Source: Progne subis subis | Taxonomy: Eukaryota; Chordata; Aves; Passeriformes; Hirundinidae | Length of the DNA stretch: 64,000 bases | Assembly: GCA_022316685.1 (NCBI GenBank) | Contig: JAKJHU010000386.1 | Coordinates: forward strand, 1 to 64,000 | Reading direction: 5' to 3' | In this document: positions 42,986 through 55,070 of the stretch, piece by piece | Position numbering within the stretch: position 1 is the first letter of the stretch | Layout of the letters: the number at the start of each line of letters is the position of its first letter | The notes under the pieces: generated by a model | Database searches by the model: none | What the model was told of the DNA's origin: nothing | What the model saw: only the letters and a program-made list of their open reading frames with translations | Program-made: the position numbers and the translations under genes

Positions 42986-43190
42986 AAAGGATTTGTGCTC
43001 CATTCCCCTCACCAGCTTTATTGCCCTTCTCTGGACATGCTACAGCCCCTCCATGTCCTTAGCAAAATGGTGTCCCAGAACTGGACACAGCACTTGAGGT
43101 GCAGCCTCAAGAGTGCTGAGCACAGGGGAAGAATCACTGCCCTGCTCCTGCTGCACACACGGTTCCTGATCCATAGAAGTGCCAGGGGAT
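42985..43190 (-). mobile_element. CR1 fragment
   Basis: Antisense CR1: CCAGCTTTATTGCCCTTCTC and GAACTGGACACAGCACTTGA. It lacks the 3' tail present at 4684. Confidence 0.65.
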
Positions 43191-43625
43191 GGATGAGGGA
43201 AATGGAGAGAAGGGGGTGGGGACAAAGTCTGATTGATTGTCAGCCGTGAAGGAACTTGATTTTCATATCTATTCAGACTGCATTAGAAGGTGCTGGGGGT
43301 CAAGATCATCTGGACATTGCTGAAATCAATGTATAAACTGGAAACAAAACCAGGAGAAAACAGTCCTCTCTGCATTGTTTTCCATATAGCATATTCACTT
43401 TGAATAAACTTCCAAAATCTGTCTAATTAACCAGATAAGAATAAAAAACTGAAATTAAGCCCAGAGGCTTTTCTTGTTCGGATGTCTTGAACAAGTGTTT
43501 ATGAACTTTTGTCAATGAATTCCTGAAGTGAAGAGCTGAAGATTGAAGAGGCCTCTGGAGTAGTAAAATTCATCAGCAACCTACAAGTGGCTGTGGATCC
43601 ATCCTCATCACAGCAGGAATGACTC
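43190..43625 (+). repeat. AT-rich dispersed segment (direct copy)
   Basis: GTCTGATTGATTGTCAGCC and TCTATTCAGACTGCATT, as at 5286-5705. Confidence 0.65.
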
Positions 43626-44300
43626 TCAACACCTCAGGGAGAGGGGAGCAGGGCACACAGGGAGCCTCCTTTTCCCTTGGCCCAGCACCTTGCCCATGGC
43701 TGGGGCTGAGTCCTGTCTGAGCTGCAGCTGCTGCTGTGCCCTTCCGAGGGGCTGAGGCCGTGGGGCTCCTGCCCAGAGCAGCCTGCCCTGAGCAGAGCTG
43801 TGGGGCCAGAGCCGGCTGGGCTGTGCTGGGGAGAGGCCCTTGGTGCTGCCAAGAGCTCAGGGCAGCTGGCAGAGCTTGGAGGGAGCTGGGCTGGGCTGAG
43901 AGAGCCTGCCACAGGAACCATCAGTGTCCATCTCAGCCTGAGTGAGCGTGCAGGGGCAGGACTCAGCCCAGGCCTTGTGGGGCAGGGCCAGCGCCTGTGG
44001 AAGGCATTGAAAACAGGCAAGTGGCCCAGAGAGGAGGCTGCTCTGTGCCCTTGATGGCATGGACAGAGCAGGAACACGGCCCAGGACATTTGTCAGCGCC
44101 AGCCTCTGTCCCCAGCCATTGCCAGCCCTGGCTGCTCAGCCCAGGTTTGCAGGGCAGTATGGCTGTGGCCCAGCTCCATCCTCCTGCGGGGCTCAGGGCC
44201 TGTTCCTGGCCATGGCCAGCCCTGCCCGGCCTCTCTGCTGGCCCAGAGCCCGGCAGAGCCCGGGGCAGGGCTGTCTGTGCAGCCCCACAGGTGCCACGGG

Positions 44301-45984
44301 CTGTGCAGGAGCTGGCAGAGGCTGCCCAGCAGGGAGGCCATGGGGCACAGAGCCCCAAGGCTGCTGTGGGCACCACGGCACAGGGGCCGTTCCCACCCGC
44401 AATGCTCCTGTCCTGCCCTGCGCCTGCACAGGGGCTGTGGCACCATGGCTGGGCCAGCGCGGCACAAAGGGGCCACGCAGCCGCTGCCGGGGCTGACAGC
44501 AAGGCCAGGCACACACAAGGAATTGCTGGGCTTTGCCTGGGCTGGGCAGGGCTGACTGTGCCAAAGGCAGAGCTCAGCTGCCCTTGGTGGCTGCAGGAAA
44601 AGTGCAGAGCCCAAAGAGCCTCCATGGCTGTGCTGGAGACCAAGGCTGGGGGAGGGAAATGCAGGGCTGCTGTGGGATGGGGAGGGAATTGAATTCCAGC
44701 ACACACCTCAGTTCTCTGATGATCCCAGCACGATGCTGGTCTCTGTTCCAGACTGGAGCAGAGCAGATGTTTATGGGACAGGAGCCCTCTGGGGCTGTCA
44801 GGGACCTGCAGCTTGCAAGGTGCTCTGCTCTCCCTCAGGTCCTCTCTGAGAGATGCCAATCCCAGCTCAGCACCTCAGGGCATGAGTGGCACTGCCTGTG
44901 CGTGGGCACACAACTGATGTCTGCCTGGAAGGGGGCACAGGTTTTAATACCTGTAAATTTCAAAATATACAAGCATATTTTTATTATCTTAGTCATTTAA
45001 GTACTTTCAAAAAGTGGCAAACTTTTCCCACCAGGAACAAGAATTTCCTGGATCTACTGGGTTCTTCTGCAGAGGGCAGGAGAAGAAGCACATGATCTTC
45101 CCTTCTATCCTTGCCACCAACATTCAGTCTGATATTTCATGACCCTCTTCCTTCAGGTGTTTCCAGCTCTCTTGTTTGAATGGTCATGTCTAAGGACGTC
45201 TCTTCATGTAGAGCAGCTGGATCTATGTCCTTCCTTTTGCTCCCAGATTTCCTCTTGCAGCTGTTCTCTTCGTAAGTGCAATGTGTCTCCCTTGACTGGC
45301 TTCACTGCTTGGAGCTTCAGGGAATTGCCCAGTCTTTCACAAGTTTTTGTATCACCTCTGTCATCATCTTAGTTGTATTTTTATCTTATATGTCACCTCT
45401 TCTCATGTCTTGGTTGAAAATTCTTTGTGTATGGGAATCCCTTGTGGATGGTGGATAGGTCAGATGGTGCTGGGATGTCACAAGGAGCTGAGGGAAGTGT
45501 TTTGATGTTTATTAAATTATATTCTTCAAAATTTCTTATGTTTGCCATGTAGAGAAACCTTTCTGTGCCTCCAAGTGTCACCAGTTCCTGGTCCCCCAAA
45601 GGACACAAACCTGATGAGTTGTGGTTCCCACTCCAGTGGCTGCACTTGCACCTCCCTCCATAGCCAGAGCAGAGCTCCCTTGTCCCAGAAGGTCCCTGGC
45701 AGTGGAGGGATGAAGGAAACAGGACAGGCTGTGGGGATCAGGTGCAGGGCAGAGCCAGGGAGAAGAATGACTTTTGCATTTGATGGAGCTGTGCCTTCCC
45801 TTGGGTTTGTTGGCTGACAATAAATGAACATCCTTCTGTGTCTTGGGCACTTCCTTCTCCAAGGGAAAGCAGGTGGGAGTTGGAGCCCAGGAGCTGAAAC
45901 CTGCAGGTCCAGCCTGAGATGGAGGGAGCTCAGATTTGCACAAGGCTGCTCTGAGTCCCATGGCTTGGATGGGGAAATGGTGCG
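44301..45984. other. Unassigned sequence, GC-rich then mixed; no gene called
   Basis: A minus-strand frame (44859-43963, 298 residues) crosses the edge of the duplicated block and is rich in Ala, Pro and Cys without any domain; I treat it as compositional. From 45000 onward only short frames occur. No repeat family is recognised. Confidence 0.45.
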
Positions 45985-46380
45985 ATGGAGTAGGGACAAA
46001 ATCTGATTGAGAGTCAGACATAAAGGATCTTGATTTTCATATCTATTCAGACTGCATGAGTAAGTACCTTGGGATCAATGTCAATTGGAGATTGAACATA
46101 TAAATGTATTAATAGGAAAAAAATCCTAAGCAGGACCTAAAAATATTTTCTCACTGTCTTTTGTAAATATAATATATTCACTATGGACACACTTCCAAAA
46201 TCTGTTTAATTAACCACAAAAATTTGAAAACCTAAATCAAATTATTCCCAGAGGCTTGGCCTTTTAAGGTGTTCTGAATGATAATGCACCTTTGGGCACC
46301 GAATTCCTGAACTGAAGAGCTGAAGGCTGAACAAGCCTCTAGAGAAGTCAAATCCAGCAGCAGCCTCCAAGTGTCTGAGG
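45985..46380 (+). repeat. AT-rich dispersed segment (fourth copy)
   Basis: GATTGAGAGTCAGACATAAA, TCTATTCAGACTGCATGAG and CTGAACTGAAGAGCTGAAGG match 5286-5705, but no CR1 pair precedes it here. Confidence 0.6.
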
Positions 46381-46744
46381 CTGTCAGCAGCCCCACTGAG
46401 GCCATCCCTGCCCAGAGACCGTGGGGGAATGGGCAGACAAGGGGAGCGTCCCTGGGGCTGGGCAAGCAGAACTCAGAGGCACCAGCGGGTGCAGGTGGGA
46501 AATGGAGTGTGCAATGTGGCTGTGAAAGCCCTGCCTGGGCTGTGCCAAGCAGGACACACAAACCCTGACCCCCATCCCCCAACAATTCTCTCACTTAAAC
46601 ATTTCCAAGGAATTACAATTGTTGAGTACTCTGAGTAGATGCACTGGAGAAATATCCAACAAGTGATTCTCAGGAGCTCAAAACAACAAAGCAGACTTTA
46701 CTGACAACCTTAGACAATCAGAGAAACATTGGCAACAGATTTAA
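46381..46744. other. No feature seen
   Basis: Mixed composition with only short frames and no internal or shared repeat recognised. Confidence 0.4.
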
Positions 46745-47640
46745 TAAGACATTCAATCAACACAAACCATGGCTGTGCCTTGATTTCCCAATGGTCTGCT
46801 GCAGTTCACTAGGAAGTCTTTTTTTCCTAGATTTATGGAGAAATATTTCAAAAGGCGTCTAACAAATCCACATTTCTATTTTCCAGGGATATTCTTCTCT
46901 TTAGAGCAGAGGTGATTGCAGCATTCAGTGACTGATACTGAACCAGGGTCTTTCCTCAGGAGGTCTGGCCAGGTCAGAGAAGCTGTGCCTTGAAGTCTGG
47001 ACCCAGTGTGGACATCCTTGCTCCACATCCCCCAACCCCACCCTGACTCCCGTCACTCACCTGGGACCTGCTTTGCTCAGAGAACTGGCTGCACTCAGGA
47101 AGAGGTGCTTTCTTCCTTTTCTAGCAATCTAAAACTCCTGAGTTTCAGACGATCTCCCCAGGTGTGTGCCAAGCCCAAGGTGCCACCAAGGAGGTTTCCC
47201 CTTCCCCAAGGCAGAACCACGCAAGGAATGTTTTAGACACTCAGGAAGTTCTCCAATAAACAAAAATCCTGAGTTGGCTGAAGGCAAAATTAGACCAGCT
47301 CCTGAAGGACAGACAAGCTTTGAAACTCCTTGCAGCATCAAGCTCCAGGTGGGTTGTTGGAGGTGTGTGAGTGGAGCCAAGAGTGAGGGGAAGGGAAATG
47401 CAGAGAGGCCCTGGAAGTGCTTGTGTGCAGACAGGCTGTGGGGAAGGGCCCTGCAGCCCTGCCCTGGGCCGGGAGTGAGGGTGGATCATCATCCCAACCT
47501 GCCCTGGGCCATGGCAAGGGGCTGTTGGCCATGGACACTGCACTGACCCCACTGCTGGCTTTGGGTTCTTCATCAGTACAAGGTTCCTTGGAAAGCACCC
47601 CAAGGACCCATTTCTGCAGCCAGGTTCCATGGCCACTTGC
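46745..47640 (-). repeat. Second inverted duplication, right arm
   Basis: Reverse counterpart of 35936-36600, interrupted by about 0.2 kb of extra sequence near 47220-47430. Confidence 0.7.
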
Positions 47641-47743
47641 ACGCAGAGCTGTTGCTGTCCTGGGCTGCCAGGGCACCCCTGAGGACAAAGCGGTGCCGGG
47701 GCTGTTCCAGGTACAATTGCACTGACACTCGCTGATGCCCTCA

Positions 47744-47960
47744 GGTGCCACGGCAGCGGCCACAGGGACCCGTTCTTTAGGTTGGTGCCATGGCAGCCAA
47801 GGCCTGGAGCCTCTGTGATGGTTGTGTGCCATGGAAACCTGCCCTGGGCCCCTTGCTCAGGGCTGGTGTCACTGCCCAGAGCCAGAGGGGATCCCTTGAT
47901 GGGGGCTTGTGCCACGGCCACCTGCCCTGTGCCGCGCTGGCTGCTCAGGCGCCGCAGAAC
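47744..47960 (+). repeat. Degenerate minisatellite, period about 41 bp
   Basis: The anchor GTGCCAYGG (or GTGTCACTG) occurs near 47745, 47785, 47826, 47866 and 47909, so 40-43 bp apart. Flanking sequence suggests older units on both sides. Confidence 0.65.
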
Positions 47961-48109
47961 CAGCAGCAAACGCCACTGCCCAGGGCCAAAGGCCAGCTCA
48001 GCCAGAGAGAAAGGGGCAGGTGCTGGGCACTGCCTCCATGGCAGCCCTCACTGGGACACCACACCTGGGTCACCTGTCATGGAATTGCCTTGGAAACCCG
48101 GCTGATTGG

Positions 48110-48390
48110 AAATGCAAGGTGGACAAAGGTTTTAGTAGGGTCTGTCACAATAGGACAAAGGGTAGTGGTTTTAAACTAAAGGAAGGGAGGTTCAGATAAG
48201 GGGAGATAAGGAGGAGATTTTTGATGGTGAGGTTGGTCATACAGGAGACAGGTTCCCATGGAGGTGGTCAATGCCCCATCCCTGGAAACATTCAAGTCCA
48301 GCTGGGACAGGGCTCTGAACAGCCTGATCTGGTGAAAGATGTCCCTGCTCATGGCAGGGGTTTGGATGAGATGAGCACTGCAGAGCTCTT
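48110..48390 (+). mobile_element. CR1 LINE fragment
   Basis: Sense CR1: CTGTCACAATAGGACAAAGG, GTGGTTTTAAACTAAAGGAA and GGTCAATGCCCCATCCCTGG. 5'- and 3'-truncated. Confidence 0.7.
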
Positions 48391-49869
48391 CCCATCCAAA
48401 GCATTCCAGGATTGCATGGGGAGAAGGGGCTGCTCACTGGACTCCATCCACTGCCTTGACTCCTCTTGTCTCTGCTGGAGCCCACATCCAGCAGCCAAAG
48501 CCAGCCCCTTCTCTGGCCTTTCCCTCTCCTGCCCCAGGGGCTGACAGAGCCAGGCTGGCACAGGTGACCTTTAGGCTTTGCAGGGCTCAGGCACAGCGGC
48601 TGGGACAGAGTCAGGGCTGAGGTCACACTCTGTGGGCTGGGGCAGAGCCCCAGCCAGAAATGAGCCCTGGAGCAGCAGCTCTGCAGTGGTGGCCACCAGG
48701 CCACCTTGCCAAGGGAGGCTTCTGGCCATGGCCTGGAAGCAGCTGCTGCTGCCAAGGTGCCTTTGGTGCCTCAGGCTCTCCCTGGCACAGCTCCCAGCAC
48801 GGCACTCTGCACTTGTGCCCGAGGCCTTCACTGTGTTGGGGCTGGCCTGTGGGCTTTTCCTGCAGCGGGATCTGCCCTGGTTCTGGCACAGGAAAGGCAG
48901 TTCCTGCTGGAGCAGGAAGTTCTGCCTGCAATGGGCTCAAACAACTCCAGCAAAGCCCTGTTTACTTCAAAATTGCTTCCTAGAGCACTATATTCTATAA
49001 TTGTTATAGCTTCTATACTGTGGAACAAATAACTCTTTTTCATTTACTCTGTGGGGTGAATAAAATCTTTCTGTCTAAACCTGATCAGAATCAATCACAT
49101 CTGTATTTACAGAAATATATCTGGTATTCCATTGTTAATCCTGTGGGACAAATTGCACACAGTGCAATCCCACCTGTCCAGTCTTTTTGCACATAAACGT
49201 TTGGCAAAAAACCTGCACAACTACTTGTGTCATTAGGCATGACACTCCGTAGATTCTCACATTAACACGCATAAATATATATGATATTTCTCAACATATA
49301 AAGCTTTTTTTTCTTTGTTTGCTTCTTTAAAGCTCAAAAAATGTAATGAAATTCTCTTCTAAAAATGCAGAGACTGCTGTGCCCCTAAGCAAGCCATTAT
49401 TTGCTTGCTCACAATCATTTTTCCCCCTATCTTTTAGCGTCACCGATGCATTAATTGCTTACCCAAACTTTAAACAGTTCATGAGCCACTCTGAGGAAAA
49501 ATAAATATTAATGAGGCAATTTCAATGGAATTCATGTCCTCTTCCTCTTAAAGCTGAAAGACTGTATTTTATTACATGTCAGAATTAAGTCTTGATACCT
49601 AATAAATGGGAAAATGTGAAATATACTAAGTAGATCACCGATGTTGCAAGGGATCATTGCTTTTTAGTCTTATTTCACCAAATTTGTGATCAAAGAGAGG
49701 AAGCCTGGTGAATTATAACAGAGAAAATAGGTGAAAGAGATGCCTAGAGGTGCTGGCTTGAAAGCAAAACCAACAAGAGACTCCAAGTCAGAAAAAAAAC
49801 AATTTAATAGGAGGTGAAAATAAAAGGTAAAATAAAATAAATGCAATAGTACAAAAGATCACTGACAGA
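48391..49869. other. GC-rich (to 49040) then AT-rich sequence; no gene seen
   Basis: Frames at 48578-49032 are open on both strands and show no domain. From 49040 on the sequence is AT-rich and free of long frames. No shared repeat is recognised. Confidence 0.5.
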
Positions 49870-50242
49870 GTCAGAATACAACCTGATTCCCTGTGGTGGT
49901 GGTAGCAGTCCAGATGAAGTGGTCTGGTTGGAGCAGTGAACGTCTAGAAAGGTCTGGTAGCTCTTGTCCTCTGGGAATCCAGTGGGTAAGGCTGCCTGTG
50001 CTGTCCCAAATCCCAGATTCTATCCAGGTGGGAATGCTTGGCTCCTCCCCTGGGCACAGCATCTCACAATGGGCTGATATCATTTTATCAGTCTTGCAAT
50101 GGGGCCTTGATTGCCCGTTAAACAGAGAGAGCTCCTGGAGGGAGTTATCTATGAGTCATGCAGCAGGGCATTGATGGGCCATTAACAGAAGATCAGTCTG
50201 GAGGGAGGGGCAAGGGAAACACTGCCCAACCTGGCTTCAACA
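49870..50242 (-). repeat. Truncated ERVL-type LTR
   Basis: The minus strand starts TGTTGAAGCCAGGTTGGGCA and includes AATGGCCCATCAATGCCC and TGAGATGCTGTGCCC, matching the first half of the LTRs at 25584 and 53130. The second half is missing. Confidence 0.6.
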
Positions 50243-51230
50243 GCTCATGTAGATGGTGATAGAATACATACTTTGGGCACATCTTACACTGTAACCTAGG
50301 AGAAGATAGAAATAATATATCCTTACCTGCTAAAAATAATTCTAATTTCTGTATCTACAATTTTGTTAAGATTGTCAGGTACAACTTTTTATATTTAGCA
50401 CCAGTTTATATCCCACCAGTTAATCAAGTCTCATTATAAAACCAATCACTAATTGTTAGCCACACTTATTAGAATAAACCTAACCCTAGTGAAGCAATTA
50501 ATAAAGCATGAAGATCTGAACAAAATTGTAAAAGAAAATTCAAGAGAAGAGACAAAAAACTGTGGTAACTGTCCAACATGATACAAAAGAAATAAGGAGA
50601 GTTCTACAAAAAGTAAAGCAAGACACAAGCCACAACTCTTGTTGGATGCACTCTTTAGATAGTCACCAAATGCAACTAGAATCTTAAACACCCTATGTCA
50701 CCCCCATCATTATTTTGCTGATATTATTTAGTATAAATTTAATAATGTCTATTGTAGTACTCATATAGAACTAGAGGATGTTAAAAGTGAGTAGCAATTT
50801 TAACCTCATTATCTAAAACACCTAGGATAATGTTAAAAGAGAATTATCAAGATTGTGAGTTAAAACCTAGAGAGAAGCCCCAGTAGTAGTAAAAGATTTT
50901 GCTAGGTCTATAGAAAAGAGAGGGCATGAGACAGAGGCTTGAAAAATTCTAGCTAATCTTTATAGCAAACTTAAGAGCTTACACTGTATTTTAGAATGTA
51001 TTGTACATTTTAGAAGGCATTTAGTGAATATCGAGTGCTGTGCCTGTTTACATATTTCAAAGCAGTACAAACATCCAGGACCCCTCAGTGATAACAAAAA
51101 AGACTAACCTAGACATAACGAGATAACAAAGCAAATAATGCAAAGAAAAGAGGAAAAAACACAGACTCAGCCAGCAGAAACTGACATCTTGCCTTGAAAA
51201 AGTGCCAAAAGGACCAAAGCACACACAAGA
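50243..51230. other. AT-rich sequence; no gene seen
   Basis: The best frame (50691-50449, minus, 80 residues, hydrophobic) is unrecognised. It may be the interior of an old retrovirus ending in the LTR-like segment that follows, but no motif supports this. Confidence 0.4.
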
Positions 51231-51573
51231 AAAAATAAAGGTGAAGAGTTCACTGAGGAAGACTCCATTCCTTTCATCTTCTAGAGACCCTCAGAGACCA
51301 CCATGATGAACGAAGCATGCCCAAGAGGATGTACCAAGAGGAGTTAATTACCATAGGAAGTGAGGATGAGTGAGGCCAGAGAATAAATATCTATAAGGCA
51401 GATTGTGCAATGCCATGCATGTGTAAGACCTCAAAAGACAAATAAGAGAGGCAAGCTCTCTAGTGTTCATGCATGTCTTTAGTGAAGTTAATCCCCATGC
51501 ACCCTCAACGTCAATTAAAAATACGTACTACTCTAACAACTGTTGTTATAAAGTTCTTTTCTGCCTCGTTTCA
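51231..51573 (+). repeat. Possible LTR 3' portion
   Basis: GAGAATAAATATCTATAAGG gives a TATA-like box, and the segment ends GCCTCGTTTCA at an abrupt change from AT-rich to G-rich sequence. No partner LTR or primer site is seen. Weak call. Confidence 0.3.
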
Positions 51574-52690
51574 GGGGAGATATTTGGAGTTTGCAGGGCT
51601 CCAAAGCCGAGCTGCAGAAGCCCCTCGGGGGACATTGGGGTCCTTGGGGGGTGTTTTTGGGGGTCCCAGTGGCGGTGGTGGCAGAGCCGTGGCAGGGGGG
51701 CGGGCGGATGTGGGTGCCCACACAGGGGGTTGGGCTTCCCCGGCCAGGCCCTCCGAGCTCTGCCGGTGCCATGTGGAGACCTCACGGGACTAGCGGGGGG
51801 CAAGTGACACCAGGTTTGGGGAGCCTCAGGAAAGCTGCAGTTTCCCTAAGCAGGACCCCTGAGAGAGGAGACCCCCAGAACCCCAAGTGGGGACCCCAAG
51901 AGTGGAGGACACCTGGGATTGCTGAGACCCCAGCGAGGGGTGCTAGGGCTGGAGGGGCAGGATGATGGGTGATTTATTAAAATATGGATATTCATCTAAT
52001 GTCAATATCCAACTGTGATCGGACAAAAGACTCTCTAAGAGGTTAGAGTTAGAAAGTGTAGGTTTAATGCGATGCCGGGCAGCTGCGTGGGATCGCTCCC
52101 TAATATGCACTGCAAAGTTACAAGTGATTACAGACTCTGTTTATTTACATAAGTGTTGAACAACCCAAATACTAATACATTCATAACACTAATGCTTGGC
52201 ATCCTCCGCTTTGTATTATAATTAGATAAAAGGCCATTAAGCATGCATAGTTTGTTCTTTGAATTAGGTCAGTGCTCTCTTTTTATGGGGAGGAATCATA
52301 AAAAGAGGAAGCAAGGAAAGTCTTCCTCATTCTAAAACTTTCTACTTTTTCAATGGATAACAAGACAAATGGAACCTGGTAGAACTCCAGTTTTCCTGTT
52401 TCCATGACTGTTCAGTGGGTTTCTGATCGTTAGAAGATTTACAGTTGTCTGTGTTCTTAGATCTATTTACCAGTTTCTTCTGTTTCTTATTATAAACACA
52501 GCTAAACAAATACAAAAATGACAACCAATTAGTTATTTAGATCTGGGATTGTTATTTTAGATTCATTTCCTTTCAACTAACCATTGACTCCTAAGTATTT
52601 CCAGCACATCTCATCTATCTATCTATCTACTTTAACGAATTCAGGGCAAAGCTTATCTGTAGCTAAAACCTTAACTTTTCTAAACCCTTA
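51574..52690. other. G-rich segment then AT-rich LTR-like sequence; unassigned
   Basis: 51574-51965 is G-rich, loosely like the region upstream of zinc-finger gene 1. 51990-52560 is AT-rich and may be a minus-strand LTR (AATAAA-like sites reversed), but ends cannot be set. A short TCTA repeat lies at about 52613. Confidence 0.35.
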
Positions 52691-52839
52691 ATTCTTTTGA
52701 AGTTCATGTTTCACTGGAAAGGGGTTCAGTGGTCCTGGTGCCAGAAGAGCCTGCTTCTTGTATCGGCACAGTTGCCCCCACCCTGTGTGCTTTCAGTTTT
52801 GTCAGCACTCCCAGTAGGAGCCCAGTCACTGCCAGTCAT

Positions 52840-53060
52840 TCCCAATTATGATGCAGTTTGCCCCAAGATGGTCCCAGTTGCTCCCAGTTGCTCCCATTTT
52901 CATCCAATGTGTTCCCAGTTCTCCCAGTTGCCCCTAGTACAGTCCCAGTCACTCCACAGATGATCCCAGTCCCTCCCTGCATGCTCCCAGTCCTGCCCAG
53001 TCACCCACAATATAGACCATTCTCTCCAAACTTCTCACGGTAGTTTCCCAGTGTGGTCCC
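52840..53060 (+). repeat. Degenerate CCCAGT-type short repeat
   Basis: Frequent TCCCAGTTGCTCCCAGTT-like blocks, later TCCCAGTCACTCC and TCCCAGTCCCTCC. Hexamer core with irregular spacing. Confidence 0.6.
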
Positions 53061-53129
53061 ACTTCTCCCAGTGTTCTAGTTTTGAAAACAAACCAACTGG
53101 AGATCCAAGTAAAAACTGTTCCAAGACCA

Positions 53130-53600
53130 TTTCTCATAACTCCAGGGCGATATCTTTGGTTAATGGCCCAGCTGTTAAAACCAAATGGGGCAGTGTTCTT
53201 TATCTCTTCCATGACCCATCCTTCCTCCAGGGAGATATCTTCTGTTAATGGGCCATTGTCTCTCACTGCATGACTGATAAAATTACATCATCCCATTGTG
53301 AGATGCTCCACCCAGAGGGAGGAGCCAAGCATTCCCACCTGGATATCAGCTGAGATTTAAAGCACCAGGACCAGCCAGTTTCCACTGGATTCCCAGAGGA
53401 AGACCAGACCCATCTAGACCACCACTGAACCTTCAGAGGAAAACTACACCCTTCTACAGGAGCACTGCTTCAACAAAACCACATCTGTCACTCCAGGAGG
53501 ACTGCAGCCACAATTTGATTGGACTGCAAGCAACACCCTGAATAACTGGGTGTCAGGTTGTATTCTGACTCTGTCAGCATTTTTTTATTTTGCTACTGCA
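53130..53600 (+). repeat. Truncated ERVL-type LTR abutting zinc-finger gene 2
   Basis: Shares GGGCAGTGTTCTTTATCT, AATGGGCCATTG, GAGGAGCCAAGCATTCC and CCACTGGATTCCCAGAGG with 25584-26315. It lacks the final part of the LTR. The matching sequence stops after GCATTTTTAGTTTAATTTT, and about 30 bp later the first exon of the zinc-finger gene begins. Confidence 0.65.
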
Positions 53601-53644
53601 TTTTTAGTTTAATTTTTATTTTTGTAGTTTGGGCTGTGAGGAAG

Positions 53645-55070
53645 ATGCCCCGGGACAGCCAGGCAGGTGAGGAGGAAAGTCAGTGCCCCTTTCCCCCTCT
53701 CTCCTGCTCCATCTCCCAGCCCAGCATGGCCTCTGGCTGCAGGACAACCCCACTGCCAACGCCGTCCTGCTGGAATGCACTGGGGGGATCTCTTTCCCCT
53801 TCTCTCAGGCATGGAGACAAATCCCATCCTCTCCTCCTTCCTCCCCTAGACAAGGAGCTGAGGAGGGAGAGCCGGGAGGACAAATCCCGAGGGCAGAACC
53901 TTGTGGAAGAGGCCATTTTGAGCGGCTCCATGGTGCAGGAATTCAATGGGAAGAAAAAGCCCCAGAGATCCTGCAAGAGGAGGGCTTCCAAACCCATCCC
54001 AGTGTTCTTAGAAAAGGGAAGGCCCACCCTGTGCTGGGAAGATGGACAGAGCTTCAGCCGGAGCTCCCAGCTGATCCAGAACCAGGTGATCCAAACTGGG
54101 GAACAGCCCTACAAGTGTGGGGAATGTGGGAAGGGCTTCTAGCACAACTCCACCCTTGTGACCCACCGTCGCATCCACACTGGAGAGAGGCCCTATGAGT
54201 GTGGGGAATGTGGGATGAGCTTCAGCCACAGCTCCATCCTGATCCGCCACCAGAGGATCCACACCAGGGAACGGCCCTACCAGTGTGAGCAATGTGGGAA
54301 GAGCTTCAACCAGGGTTCCCACTTGATCTGCCACCAGAATATCCACGCTGACGAAAGGCAATACAAGTGTGGGGAATGTGGGAAGGGCTTCAACCAGAGG
54401 TCCAAACCGGTCATCCACCAAAAGATCCACACTGGGGAGAGGCCCTACGAGTGCGGGGAATGCGGGAAGAGCTTCAGCCAGAGGTCCCACCTGATCTGCC
54501 ACCAGAGGATCCACACTGGGGAGAGGCCCTACAAGTGTGAGCAGTGTGAGAAGAGTTTCAACCAGAGCTCCAACTTGATCCGCCACCAGAACATCCACAC
54601 TGAGGAAAAGTGTGGGGAATGTGGGAAGGGCTTCAACCAGAGATCCAAACTGATCATCCACCTAAAGATGCACACTGGGAAGAGACCTGAAAAGTGTCCC
54701 GAGGTTTCAGAGAAGCTTCAGTCTCCTCCTGCCCCAGCAGATCCACACAAAGAAGAGGCCCTTCTGCTGCCAAGACTGCAGCAAGGGCTTCAAGCACAAC
54801 TCCACCCTTATCATTCACCAGCGTATCCATACTGGGGAAATGCCCTACAAGTGTGGGGAATGCAGGAAGAGCTTCCACCAGAGCATCCAACTGGTCATCC
54901 ACCAAATGATCCACACCGGGGAGAGGCCCAATGAGTGTGGGGAATATGGGATGAGCTTCAGCATAAGCTCCCACCTGATCTGCCACCAGAGGATCCACAC
55001 ATGTCCCGCTTGTGGGAAGAGCTTGTCCAGGAGCTCTCACTTGAGCAGACACCAATGGAGACACCGGTAA
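53645..55070 (+). pseudogene. C2H2 zinc-finger gene 2 (bird multi-copy family), broken
   Basis: Paralogue of gene 1 with the same structure. Exon 1 (to 53666) can start only at MPRDSQA because the part coding MEEEAVRKRK is missing next to the LTR. The intron is 53667-53849 and exon 2 starts 53850 with [12 protein letters not shown] and [10 protein letters not shown]. The first finger carries a TAG at 54140 where related fingers have AAG. Then six fingers follow in frame (54158-54660). A deletion of a few bases near 54705 shifts the frame; the last four fingers (one with Cys to Tyr) read in another frame to the stop at 55068. One finger lacks the usual TGERP linker. It is unlikely to give a full protein. 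Confidence 0.82.

Larger units (their letters stand above)
41052..44300 (+). repeat. Third copy of the duplicated block, direct orientation, truncated
   Basis: Same order as the left arm: GC-rich block, CCATGGGAAC junction (41796), CR1, minisatellite, CR1 piece, AT-rich segment, host unit. The host unit lacks about 140 bp near 43628 and stops at GCCCCACAGGTGCC (44294), before the membrane-protein frame and promoter. It therefore shows what lies left of base 3318 in the ancestral block. Confidence 0.8.

Noticed and set aside
43963..44859. 298-residue minus-strand open frame
   Set aside because: Crosses the edge of the duplicated block, has no domain or promoter, and its composition is low-complexity.
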